Translations under genes and position numbers: made by a program
Assembly: GCA_038222225.1 (NCBI GenBank)
Contig: JBBRHV010000011.1
Span: 1 to 49,026, forward strand
Source of the DNA: JAKLFA01 sp038222225
GTDB taxonomy: Bacteria; Omnitrophota; Gorgyraeia; Zapsychrales; JANLHA01
Direction of reading: 5' to 3'
Length of the DNA stretch: 49,026 nucleotides
The notes under the pieces: generated by a model
The model's database searches: none
Seen by the model: the letters and a program-made list of their open reading frames with translations, nothing else
Told to the model about the DNA's origin: nothing
Shown: positions 35,752 to 43,270 of the stretch, in pieces
Layout: the number at the start of each line of letters is the position of its first letter
How positions within the stretch are numbered: position 1 is the first letter of the stretch

Positions 35752-36519
35752 CTAGCGCTGCTCAAGGAACCGTGTCTCAAATTTCTCATCCCCTAATCCC
35801 TGATCATAACGCACTTCGGTCACGGTCATAAGCGTCTGATGTTCTTCTTTCAGGTCTTCCATCCGGCTGCTGATCACCGTCCAGTACCCTTGAACGATTT
35901 TCATGGATAACACTTCAAAGATTTTCACGCGCCTGCCCTTTGTGTCATAAAAATCCGTATGCAGGGAAACCAAACTGCTTTTGTCAACCCAGCTGACCCT
36001 GCGCCCGTATTGTGAATTTTCATTGAGCGGAACGCTCTCCAGGATATAACAGGGCCGGCCGTTATAGTCTTCTTCATTGAGGATCTGATGTTTATCCTCA
36101 TTGGGTTTACGGCGCTGCATATCTTCATACGTATAGTCCGTGTTGACAAACCGCAACTTTTTCTGACTGCTCACGATCCTACGCGCCCGCCCCAAAGCCG
36201 GCAGATACAGGTACTGAATATCATCGTCCCTGCTCTGTTCCCAGGATAAAAATTTTGTCCCCTTGATATCTTCCGGAATTAAGAATTCCACGTAAGTCTT
36301 GGCCAGCACCCCGTCATCTTTAGAAAAAATCTCCATGGTGCGCGGCCGTTCATTGCCGCGCTTATCCACCAGCACCATATTCACGTTCATAAAACGGTCG
36401 GTCCCATCCTCCCGATTATAAATCTTTTTCGCCAGTTCAAGCCCGCTCATCATCTCCGCCGATGCCAAGGAGCAGAATAAAAAACACAGGACCGGGACCA
36501 ACGCATATTTTTTTATCAT
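35752..36519 (-). CDS. LolA-like outer-membrane lipoprotein-sorting family protein (PF17131-like), 255 aa
   Basis: After a signal peptide (VPVLCFLFCSLASA), the mature protein shows the family plan: KIYNREDGTDRFMNVNMVLVD, TYVEFLIPEDIKGTKFLSW, the DDDIQYLYLPALGRARRI segment, and YTYEDMQRR. Such proteins are periplasmic lipid carriers structurally related to LolA and often paired with MMPL/RND exporters. Its start overlaps the ThiF-like gene by 4 bp. It would shuttle the lipid made by the ligase/acyltransferase pair towards the outer-membrane barrel; this is inferred from order alone. Confidence 0.8.
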   Translation of the reverse strand: MIKKYALVPVLCFLFCSLASAEMMSGLELAKKIYNREDGTDRFMNVNMVLVDKRGNERPRTMEIFSKDDGVLAKTYVEFLIPEDIKGTKFLSWEQSRDDDIQYLYLPALGRARRIVSSQKKLRFVNTDYTYEDMQRRKPNEDKHQILNEEDYNGRPCYILESVPLNENSQYGRRVSWVDKSSLVSLHTDFYDTKGRRVKIFEVLSMKIVQGYWTVISSRMEDLKEEHQTLMTVTEVRYDQGLGDEKFETRFLEQR

Positions 36520-37424
36520 GTCTGCACTCCGTGGTGATGCTCTTTCTTTAACATACGTTTAACAATGATCCTCTTTAAACGCTGGACCGGGTTTTTATTT
36601 CCCATCCAAAGGTAGCCCGATTTATAGACTGAAAGATACGGATCGATCTGAAGATAATGCGGAACCGCCCTCAGCCCCGGGCGCCCCAGGATCAAACGCA
36701 GCATTTCCGTCATGACCAGACCGCTGGCCAGGTTACAGGACGAAATCAGCGCCGGTCCGGTCTTGGCGCTTATATCCACTTTTTTTAAATTCATATATTT
36801 CAAATGAACCGAAGCCGGAGCCAGCCCGACCGCGAAAGAAATCATCCGATCCTCATAGGACATCTCATCATTGATATCAAAATACTCGTCAAAACTCATG
36901 CCATCCGGCGTAAATACCAGGAGCGCGCTGCCGAAACCAATCGGCCCGGCCGTAATGATCGGAATGCCCAATTGATGGGCCCTCATAAATAACTGACGCC
37001 GCATATCAAAACAAAAGAAATCGATCCCGTCAATGAGTACATCCGCGTCTTTCAAAAAATCTTCGATCGTCTCATCATAAACGCCCTTGGTAAACGCCTT
37101 GATCTCGATATACGGGTTGATCGCCTTGGCGCTGTCACGCATGACTTCCGCCTTGTTGCGCCCGATCGTATCCAGATACGCCCCGCATTGGCGCTGAATA
37201 TTGACCACTTCAAACACATCCAGGTCCGCGATATTCAGCTGACCGATCCCTAAACGCACCGCGTTTAAAATATGCACGCCCCCCACGCCGCCGCATCCCA
37301 CGATCGCCACCCGCGCCTTGCGCAGTTTGACCTGTTCCTCTTCGGTCAGAATTCCGATATTGCGCGCGAACGCCCGCTTATAAAAAAGCTCCGCGTTATG
37401 CAGATACTCATGCCGGTCGGTCAT
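36516..37424 (-). CDS. ThiF/MoeB/E1-like adenylyltransferase family protein, 302 aa
   Basis: The nucleotide-binding start RVAIVGCGGVGGVHILNAVR, the LDVFEVVNIQRQ segment (the N-x-N/Q-RQ motif) and VLIDGIDFFCFDMR identify the E1-like family that adenylates C-terminal carboxylates. The zinc cysteines and the catalytic cysteine of MoeB are not evident. ATG 37424 has AGGGAGG 8 bp upstream and overlaps the exporter stop by 17 bp, so the long N-terminal extension from 37505 is rejected. No ubiquitin-like or ThiS-like partner is encoded nearby. Adenylating an acyl amino acid is a possible role, stated only as a guess. Confidence 0.82.
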   Translation of the reverse strand: MTDRHEYLHNAELFYKRAFARNIGILTEEEQVKLRKARVAIVGCGGVGGVHILNAVRLGIGQLNIADLDVFEVVNIQRQCGAYLDTIGRNKAEVMRDSAKAINPYIEIKAFTKGVYDETIEDFLKDADVLIDGIDFFCFDMRRQLFMRAHQLGIPIITAGPIGFGSALLVFTPDGMSFDEYFDINDEMSYEDRMISFAVGLAPASVHLKYMNLKKVDISAKTGPALISSCNLASGLVMTEMLRLILGRPGLRAVPHYLQIDPYLSVYKSGYLWMGNKNPVQRLKRIIVKRMLKKEHHHGVQT

Positions 37425-39735
37425 GTGTCGGCCCTCCCTTGGCAAAACGGGGTTTAAAAAGAATGAGCACGCTCGGCAGAACCAGCAGATCCGCCACCAG
37501 AGCATTGAACATCAAGAGCGCGGTCAAAAGCCCAAAGTACGCCGTGAGCATAAACTTTGAAGAGGCCATGATGCCGAAACCGAAAAATAAAATGACCGAC
37601 GTAAAAATGATCGGCCGGCCCCGGCCGCGCAGGGTCTCATGCATGGCCCGGGTATAATCGCCGTGCGAGCTTAAATACTCACCGAACCCATGCAAAAAAT
37701 GAATGGTATCATCCACCACGATGCCGATCCCGATGGCCGCGATCATGGATGTGGCTGAATCCAGCCGGATATTAAAGATCCCCATCAGGCCGAAGTTGAT
37801 CAAGATCGGCAGCACATTGGGAATAATGCTCACAACGCCTACCGGCACCGAACGGAACACCACAAACATCATTCCGAAAATCGCCACCATCGCCAGACCC
37901 AGACTCTGGATCTGCCCTGAGGTCACGCTGTTGTTGGTGTCCACCTCCAAAACCGTCTGCCCCAGCACTCCCTGTTGCGCCATGTCGGAAAAATGCGTTT
38001 TCACGTACTGCTCGATGTCTTTGATCACATGTTCCAATTTCACGCTGCTGTGCTCTTTGAGGCGGACCCGCACCGTGGCCCACTGCCACTGATCATCCAT
38101 AAAATCTTCCAGGTCTTCACGGCCGTAGAGCAAAACATACTGCGCGGTCATTTCTTTAGAATCCGGCAGCCGATAAAAATTTTCATCCCCGTTATGAAAG
38201 GAGCGGTTGATGTCTTTCAGATAATCATTGACCGAAGAAACCTTATCCACCTCCGGGATCGAATATAGAAATTCCGTCAGCTGATCAATGCGCTTTAAAA
38301 GTTCCGGATACATAAAGGCATCGGCCTGCGGCGCCTGCAGAGAAATATTGAGCGGGTGCACTCCGCTTAAATGATCTTCCAGAAATTCGGTCGAACGGTA
38401 AATGTCACTCTGCTTTTGAAACGATTCAATGATGCTGGTTTCCGCCTTGATCCGGGTGATCCCCCAGATCGACACTAGAACTAAGACCACGCTGACGATA
38501 AGAATTTGGCGCGCGAAGCGTTCGTTGAAGACCGCCAGCTTTTCTAAAAATATATCAAACCATCGATCCAGGCTTTTTTCTTTTTTTCGTTCCAATTCGG
38601 TCTGAGGCCCGATCCCGCTGAAAGCCTTAAGGACAAGCGCCAGGGCCGGCATAAATGTGAAGGTCACAATAAACGCAAAACAAACGCCTATTCCCACAAC
38701 CAGCCCCAACTCCTTAACCGGCGGAATGCGACTGGTCGTCAAAGACCAAAAACCCAGCGCCGTGGTTAAGCTGGTCAAAAAACAGGGAAACAATAAATGC
38801 CGCAGGGTTTCCTTAAAAAACCCAGAGTCCTCATCGGCGCATACAGAGGCGCGCTTGCGCGAAATCCCTTCCCCCAACACATGCACGCTGTCGGCCACCA
38901 TGATCGCCAGCAGAATCGGCGGAATGATGGTGGTCACATTGTTGATAGAAAACTTAAAAAGAACCAACAAGGCCATGGTCAAAAACAAACTCAGCACGAT
39001 CGCGGCCAAGGGCAGGATCACCAGTTTCAATTTTCGAAATGTCAGATACACGATCAAGGCCACCACCAAAAACATGAACGGCCCGAAAGATTTCAGATCT
39101 TCCTGCATATATTTGGTGTAATAATATTCGATCGCCGTCAATCCGCTCACAAAATAGGTGACATTCTCCGGCACATATTCTTTGAGGATCGCCTGAACGC
39201 CCTCCATCACACGCTTTTTATGCGACCCTCCTTCCAAGCCATATTCAAGCTCGAGGACCAGGGCCGCGACCTTGCCGTCCTTGGAAATCACATTTTGAAC
39301 ATACAAAGGATTAGCGAGCGCCTCTTGGCGCAGGCGCGCCAGCGCTTTAGACTTCTGCGGAACCTCTTCCATGAGGCGCTCCACAATAAAATCCTCGCCG
39401 CGGCCGACAGTGTGATTGACCGTGGTCAGACTGGTCACCTGCTCGACGGCATCCAGAGATTCAAATTCTTCGGTCAGCTCCTTGATCAAGGTGAGATTGG
39501 GGACCGTAAAAATATCATCAGCCGACAGACCGACGATCACCAGCTCGTCACTGCCGAATTGATCTTTCCAGGTTTCAAAATTGATGAAATGCGCGCTCTT
39601 CTTGTCGAAAAAAATATCCAGGCTGTCATCCATGCGGATACGGGGAACCAGGATCAACGCGATAGCGAAAAAAACAGCGGTGATGGCCAAAACCCGCCAG
39701 GGATGACGGAAAACGAAATTGAGGAACTTAGTCAT
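37408..39735 (-). CDS. RND/MMPL-family exporter, 775 aa
   Basis: Two repeats of one membrane segment, a large periplasmic domain and five more segments are visible, giving twelve in total. The segments include FMFLVVALIVYLTFRKLKLV, then DSVHVLGEG and, in the second half, GIGIVVDDTIHFLHGF, the paired acidic membrane motif (D-S/D-T-hydrophobic-H) used for proton coupling in this family. Related proteins export hydrophobic lipids such as hopanoids, mycolates and carotenoids. It is first in the operon that ends with the ligase/acyltransferase gene. No ribosome binding site is visible; TTGCTC-17-TAATAT ends 9 bp before the ATG, so a near-leaderless transcript is possible. Confidence 0.9.
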   Translation of the reverse strand: MTKFLNFVFRHPWRVLAITAVFFAIALILVPRIRMDDSLDIFFDKKSAHFINFETWKDQFGSDELVIVGLSADDIFTVPNLTLIKELTEEFESLDAVEQVTSLTTVNHTVGRGEDFIVERLMEEVPQKSKALARLRQEALANPLYVQNVISKDGKVAALVLELEYGLEGGSHKKRVMEGVQAILKEYVPENVTYFVSGLTAIEYYYTKYMQEDLKSFGPFMFLVVALIVYLTFRKLKLVILPLAAIVLSLFLTMALLVLFKFSINNVTTIIPPILLAIMVADSVHVLGEGISRKRASVCADEDSGFFKETLRHLLFPCFLTSLTTALGFWSLTTSRIPPVKELGLVVGIGVCFAFIVTFTFMPALALVLKAFSGIGPQTELERKKEKSLDRWFDIFLEKLAVFNERFARQILIVSVVLVLVSIWGITRIKAETSIIESFQKQSDIYRSTEFLEDHLSGVHPLNISLQAPQADAFMYPELLKRIDQLTEFLYSIPEVDKVSSVNDYLKDINRSFHNGDENFYRLPDSKEMTAQYVLLYGREDLEDFMDDQWQWATVRVRLKEHSSVKLEHVIKDIEQYVKTHFSDMAQQGVLGQTVLEVDTNNSVTSGQIQSLGLAMVAIFGMMFVVFRSVPVGVVSIIPNVLPILINFGLMGIFNIRLDSATSMIAAIGIGIVVDDTIHFLHGFGEYLSSHGDYTRAMHETLRGRGRPIIFTSVILFFGFGIMASSKFMLTAYFGLLTALLMFNALVADLLVLPSVLILFKPRFAKGGPTHDRPA

Positions 39736-39803
39736 ATAGATATATTAGTAAAAATAGTAATAAGGAGCAAGGGGGAAATGAGAATAAATGAAGGAAGAAA
39801 GAA

Positions 39804-39946
39804 ATGGAAATAGATGGAAATAGAAAAACATGTAAATGGAAATACATGGAAACACGTGGAAATAGATGGAAATAGAAAACACGGAAATAATTGGAAATGG
39901 AAAACCAAGAAAAGAAATACGTGGAAATAAATGGAAATATGCGGAA
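39804..39946. repeat. Degenerate ~10-bp tandem repeat array, left arm (TGGAAATAGA type)
   Basis: About a dozen units such as TGGAAATAGA, TGGAAATACA and TGGAAACACG. The same unit appears in reverse complement at 40137-40246, on the other side of a short four-helix-bundle gene remnant. Confidence 0.7.
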
Positions 39947-39952
39947 ACGAAT

Positions 39953-40093
39953 TTACTGCTGCTTATTTTTTATTTTAAGCGCCTTCTTTTCCCCATTTAA
40001 AATTGAGTAATTTGACTGAATAAAATTTGATAGCTTGACTCTGGACATCTGATAAATCTCTAAATTTTCCAGTTCAATATAATTCCTACTCAT
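39953..40093 (-). pseudogene. N-terminal remnant of a four-helix-bundle (TIGR02436/S23-like) protein, 46 aa
   Basis: ATG 40093 has GGAGG 8 bp upstream. The residues ELENLEIYQMSRVKLSNFIQ resemble the first helix of the four-helix-bundle proteins found in 23S rRNA intervening sequences and scattered elsewhere (typical opening: L--L-V-Y--A-EL). The usual length is 110-130 residues, so two thirds are missing. It is enclosed by inverted repeat arrays, as is a second, longer remnant at 44109-44279. Assignment is moderate because only one helix remains. Confidence 0.4.
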
Positions 40094-40136
40094 ACGAAAA
40101 CCTCCTCTCAGCCATGACATCCATTCCCTTTTAACC

Positions 40137-40246
40137 CATTTCAACTTGTTTCACTGTGTTTCAATTTATTTCCAAACGTTTTATTTCAATTCATTTCAAC
40201 TTGTTTCAATGTGTTTCAATATATTTCCATTTATTTCTATTTCCTT
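40137..40246. repeat. Degenerate ~10-bp tandem repeat array, right arm (inverted relative to left arm)
   Basis: Units such as TTTCAACTTG, TTTCACTGTG and TTTCAATATA; their reverse complements (TTGAAACACA, TGGAAATATA) match the left arm at 39804-39946. Confidence 0.65.
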
Positions 40247-40252
40247 AAAACC

Positions 40253-40288
40253 AAAAAAAGCATTCCCCCGAAGGGGAATGCTTTTTTT
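40253..40288 (-). terminator. Strong rho-independent terminator after the PEP-CTERM genes
   Basis: A-rich AAAAAAAGCATTCCCC pairs fully with GGGGAATGCTTTTTTT around a CGAA tetraloop. It can act on both strands and lies 27 bp past the stop of the gene at 40316-41104. Confidence 0.9.
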
Positions 40289-40315
40289 GAATACTGCAAT
40301 CTTAGGATGTAATAA

Positions 40316-41104
40316 TTATCCTAAGAATTTTTTGCGAAAACCTGCACCGGCTAAGCCGAACAGACCTGTTCCGAACAATGCCATTGAGGCAGGCTCAGGA
40401 ACAACACCGATCGCGACAGAACCGTTGTGATCTGAAAGAATCGTCAAACCACCATTATTTGGGATCGGAATAACCTGGACAAGATGAGTATTTGCATCAG
40501 AAAAAGCAAATATCTTTTCACCAGCGCTGAGTTTAGTTAGATCAATTCCATTTCCATATTGATCAAGCCAGAACCTCTTATCTAACGAGGTGAATTCCCA
40601 GGTCAGATCAACAGATCCAAAATACTCTACACTACTTGGATTCTGAATAAGAAATCCATAACCGTTTACCAGAGACAAAGAAGCAACCTTAGTTCCATTA
40701 GCGAACCCTGTATCATCCCCAGTGCCAATAGATGGCCCGAAGTTATACTTTGCTGTTGACAGATACAGATCCAAAGTGCCTGCGGTATAAACATAATTAC
40801 CGTAAACATCTTTGTTTCCTACAAGATTTGACCAGCCACCAGCCAAGAACCAAGTTTCATCTAAACCTGCTCTTGAGACTGAGGGGATCAACGATGTGAC
40901 AGCTACGTCTCCGACATCAGAAAATGTAGCACCCACATCCGTCGAAGTCGTCTGGATGTATGTGCCTAACTGATCGAAGATACCGGTTGTGCCGTAACTA
41001 CCTCCCAAAATACCATTGGGGTTCAGCATAATCGGCATAGCGTTTGCACTGCCAGCTGCGAACAGTACAATTGCTAGTGTGATTAGAACCTTTTTCATTT
41101 TCAT
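40316..41104 (-). CDS. PEP-CTERM sorting-domain protein, 262 aa
   Basis: A signal peptide (MKMKKVLITLAIVLFAAG, cleaved near SANA) starts the protein. The C-terminus has the full three-part sorting signal: VPEPASMAL, a hydrophobic LFGTGLFGLAGAGF segment and basic RKK. The middle ~200 residues are rich in Gly, Ser, Thr and aromatic residues without a named domain. Exosortase is expected to cleave near the PEP motif and deliver the protein to the extracellular matrix. GGAAGGAG precedes the ATG. It lies 89 bp after the lectin-like PEP-CTERM gene and before a strong terminator. Confidence 0.9.
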   Translation of the reverse strand: MKMKKVLITLAIVLFAAGSANAMPIMLNPNGILGGSYGTTGIFDQLGTYIQTTSTDVGATFSDVGDVAVTSLIPSVSRAGLDETWFLAGGWSNLVGNKDVYGNYVYTAGTLDLYLSTAKYNFGPSIGTGDDTGFANGTKVASLSLVNGYGFLIQNPSSVEYFGSVDLTWEFTSLDKRFWLDQYGNGIDLTKLSAGEKIFAFSDANTHLVQVIPIPNNGGLTILSDHNGSVAIGVVPEPASMALFGTGLFGLAGAGFRKKFLG

Positions 41105-41193
41105 TCTCCTTCCAAAATTAATTTTGGATTTGTATTGTTAAGGTCGATTGTTTATCTATGTAAAAACACTATTCCGTGTCGTCAAAAGGAAAA

Positions 41194-41808
41194 TCAAACT
41201 ACTTTTTTTCTACGCATAAAACCCAAACCAGCCAAACCGCTCGCCATCAAAAGCATGCTCATCGGCTCGGGTGTTGCGGTGGTTTGCAGTTCGCTTTCAT
41301 ATTCCACTAAATAATTGTTGGTCTCCGGATTCTCATCTTCCCCATCGTTTGCAGGGTTTCCATCAGCAGCAGGATCATAATACAAATACTGAGAAACGCT
41401 ACTCGAACCGTCCGGCTGTCCGGAAGCCCAATTCGTATATCCCCACGGTTCACCGGTCACCCACTCCCAACCATCAGGGCTAGAAGATGGATCATTCTGA
41501 CCACCAAGCCAGACATTATTACTGGGCTGATCAAAATGTGACGTCAGCCAATTAAATTCCTCGGCAGAGGTGATCGTACCCAAATGCCCTGCCATACTTT
41601 CATACGTGGAAGTCTGCGCTGCCGCATTGGCATTGAGCCAGGAAATCGTATCTTGGCTCACCACAATATCGTAATAATGCCCGTTATCCGAATTAAAAAT
41701 CGGTAACGCGCTGGCCCCGGTCTGGATCAGCAGCATCACGACAAATAACGCAATTATACTCATCACGATTGTTTTACGATCCGCTTTGATTTTTTGAATT
41801 TTTTTCAT
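41194..41808 (-). CDS. PEP-CTERM protein with C-type-lectin-like domain, 204 aa
   Basis: The signal segment is IVMSIIALFVVMLLIQTGASA. Residues about 45-165 read as a C-type lectin fold: HYYDIVVSQDTISWLNANAA, GHLGTITSAEEFNWL, NVWLGGQND, GWEWVTGEPWGYTNWASGQP, a WIG/W-type signature order. The expected WND and cysteine pairs are missing, so calcium-dependent sugar binding cannot be assumed. The sorting signal TPEPMSMLLMASGLAGLGF followed by RRKK closes the protein. ATG 41808 is placed 5 bp after AAAGGG; ATG 41811 is equally readable. A sigma-54-like promoter lies 96-114 bp upstream. Confidence 0.88.
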   Translation of the reverse strand: MKKIQKIKADRKTIVMSIIALFVVMLLIQTGASALPIFNSDNGHYYDIVVSQDTISWLNANAAAQTSTYESMAGHLGTITSAEEFNWLTSHFDQPSNNVWLGGQNDPSSSPDGWEWVTGEPWGYTNWASGQPDGSSSVSQYLYYDPAADGNPANDGEDENPETNNYLVEYESELQTTATPEPMSMLLMASGLAGLGFMRRKKVV

Positions 41809-41906
41809 CATATCCCTTTAAGTTGAAATTCTTAAGCTGTGTTTCCAAGTATTTTAAGTTTCTCCGTCCCCGGGTGAACGCACATGGCCGTCCACAAAAT
41901 TTTTGT

Positions 41907-41922
41907 GGCAAAACACGTCCCA
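41907..41922 (-). promoter_or_regulatory. Probable sigma-54 promoter of the lectin-like PEP-CTERM gene
   Basis: On the minus strand, TGGGACGTGTTTTGCC has GG and GC separated by exactly 10 bp, with one or two mismatches to TGGCAC-N5-TTGCA/T. Predicted start near 41896, giving an 85-nt leader. A perfect 8-bp inverted repeat CCACAAAA/TTTTGTGG at 41892-41908 overlaps the start region. Confidence 0.55.
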
Positions 41923-42002
41923 TCAACCATACACTCAAAGGAGATTAAAAGTGCATGACGATCTCCCCCGGGGCGTGCGGAGAAATTTAATCAATCATTT
42001 GA

Positions 42003-42848
42003 TCAATGAGCACCTTCACCAGTGACCACAACCCGGAACGTTCTAAAAAAGATCCGCAGGTCTGTCCACAGGCAAAGCTTCCTTATATACATCAGGTCAT
42101 ACTTGACCTTTTGGCGCACATCTTCAAGGGTTTGGTCATATCGGTGCCACACCTGAGCCAAACCGGTTAACCCCGGCTTTACGCGCAAACGCTTTTCGTA
42201 ATCCGGGATCTGTGCCTTTAATTTTTCAACGAACTCCGGTCTCTCAGGACGCGGGCCGATCAAAGACATATCACCATTCAGAATATTTACAAATTGAGGA
42301 ATTTCATCAATATGGGCCTTACGCAAAAAGCGGCCGACCGGAATAACGCGATTATCCTGTTCCTTGGCCCACACAGCACCGGTGCCGGTTTCGGCATCTG
42401 TGCGCATGGTACGGAATTTATACATTTTAAAGGGAACGCCGTCTTTTCCCACCCGAATCTGGGTGTAGAAGACAGGCCCTTTAGAGGTCATTTTAATTAA
42501 AAGCGCGGTCACCAGAAAAAGCGGTGACAAACAGACCAAACCCAAAATCCCAGCCAGAATATCCAAAACCCGCTTGGTCGCATAATAGGTTCTGCGGACA
42601 AAAGAAACGATCATCCCGATCAGACCACTGGCAAACAACGCCAAAGTGGAAGGTTCCGGCGCTCTGGACTTTACCCCATCAGAAGGACCGGCAACTCCCT
42701 GATCATCTAACTGCTGAAGACTGGACTTGACCGGATCCGCAGTCATGACGGTCACGGCTGCCCAGGCGGTGGTTGTAATAAACAAACCAGCAATGATCAG
42801 GATCATAAGTGAAGCGAAATTTTTAACTTTTTGTCGTGTTCTAAACAT
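42003..42848 (-). CDS. Exopolysaccharide-initiating sugar-phosphate transferase with N-terminal signal peptide and internal PEP-CTERM segment, 281 aa
   Basis: Residues 1-31 form a signal peptide (SLMILIIAGLFITTTAWA). After a ~30-residue linker comes a complete PEP-CTERM tripartite signal, APEPSTLALFASGLIGMIVS with RR at 85-86. Immediately after, at about 91, a full bacterial sugar transferase (PF02397, monotopic phosphoglycosyl transferase) starts: KRVLDI, KGPVFYTQIRVG, YKFRTMRTDAE, HIDEIPQFVNIL, SLIGPRPERPEF. It would place the first sugar phosphate on undecaprenyl phosphate. The sorting signal, normally C-terminal, here precedes a cytoplasmic enzyme. ATG 42848 follows AGGGAG; ATG 42878 lies almost at the predicted transcription start and is rejected. 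Confidence 0.9.
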   Translation of the reverse strand: MFRTRQKVKNFASLMILIIAGLFITTTAWAAVTVMTADPVKSSLQQLDDQGVAGPSDGVKSRAPEPSTLALFASGLIGMIVSFVRRTYYATKRVLDILAGILGLVCLSPLFLVTALLIKMTSKGPVFYTQIRVGKDGVPFKMYKFRTMRTDAETGTGAVWAKEQDNRVIPVGRFLRKAHIDEIPQFVNILNGDMSLIGPRPERPEFVEKLKAQIPDYEKRLRVKPGLTGLAQVWHRYDQTLEDVRQKVKYDLMYIRKLCLWTDLRIFFRTFRVVVTGEGAH

Positions 42849-42895
42849 TTTTTTCTCCCTGCCTCCAGAATGATACATGGCAGCACCTTAGCTAT

Positions 42896-42912
42896 AGCAA
42901 TAGGTGTGCCAA
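42896..42912 (-). promoter_or_regulatory. Sigma-54 promoter of the PEP-CTERM/sugar-transferase gene
   Basis: On the minus strand, TTGGCACACCTATTGCT matches YTGGCAC-N5-TTGCW in all conserved positions, with GG and GC 10 bp apart. Predicted start near 42885, 37 bp before ATG 42848. Confidence 0.75.
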
Positions 42913-43006
42913 GATAACGTTTTCTTGAAAACGCTTTCAATTTGAGATATTCCGGCTGTTTTAAGTCAAAAAAGCGAATTTACCGCGGCTGAAGCATTTG
43001 AAAAAT

Positions 43007-43046
43007 ACCAGGACAATAGTGGACATGCCAGGACAACCTTGGACAT
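43007..43046 (-). promoter_or_regulatory. Four TGTCC half-sites at exact 10-bp spacing, probable activator sites
   Basis: On the minus strand TGTCC occurs four times with a 10-bp period (on the plus strand GGACA at 43011, 43021, 43031, 43041), also readable as two 20-bp direct repeats. The block lies about 122-161 bp before the predicted sigma-54 start, the normal place for an NtrC-type enhancer. Confidence 0.5.
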
Positions 43047-43121
43047 AAAGGCCCTTCCTAATATAATAATGATGCGGGGAATGTTTAAATGGGTGGACAA
43101 ATTGTTGCAACGTTAGAACAA

Positions 43122-43181
43122 GACACTAGGACACTGCGACACTGAAGAGAACGGAGAACGGAAAACGGAGAACGGAAAAAG
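43122..43181. repeat. Two adjoining heptamer arrays (GACACTA type and GAGAACG type)
   Basis: 43122-43143 has GACACTA, GGACACT, GCGACACT; 43147-43181 has five units GAGAACG, GAGAACG, GAAAACG, GAGAACG, GAAAAAG. Both unit types recur elsewhere in this locus. Confidence 0.75.
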
Positions 43182-43192
43182 ACACTGAAAAA

Positions 43193-43270
43193 CAAAAAAA
43201 GCACTAGGACATCCCCCGGGGACCAATCCTGAGAAATTCTGCGAATTCCGCAGGTGCTAAGGCTAAGGCA
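43193..43270. repeat. Partial third copy of the 132-bp repeat
   Basis: It shares the GGACATCCC-CCGGGGAC-AATCCT order and the ATTCTGCGAATTCCGCAG hairpin with the repeats at 47122-47253 and 48059-48190, with several differences. Its end overlaps the EpsI stop codon. Confidence 0.65.

Noticed and set aside
37425..37505. 27-residue N-terminal extension of the ThiF-like protein
   Set aside because: It overlaps the exporter gene by almost 100 bp, and ATG 37424 has a strong AGGGAGG.
38797..39813. 338-codon plus-strand open frame across the exporter gene
   Set aside because: It is rich in His, Gln and Arg as expected of an antisense frame and lacks domain motifs; the minus-strand exporter is unmistakable.
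43122..43181. Tandem repeats that could be mistaken for a CRISPR array
   Set aside because: Units are 7 bp with no unique spacers of 25-40 bp and no cas genes are nearby.
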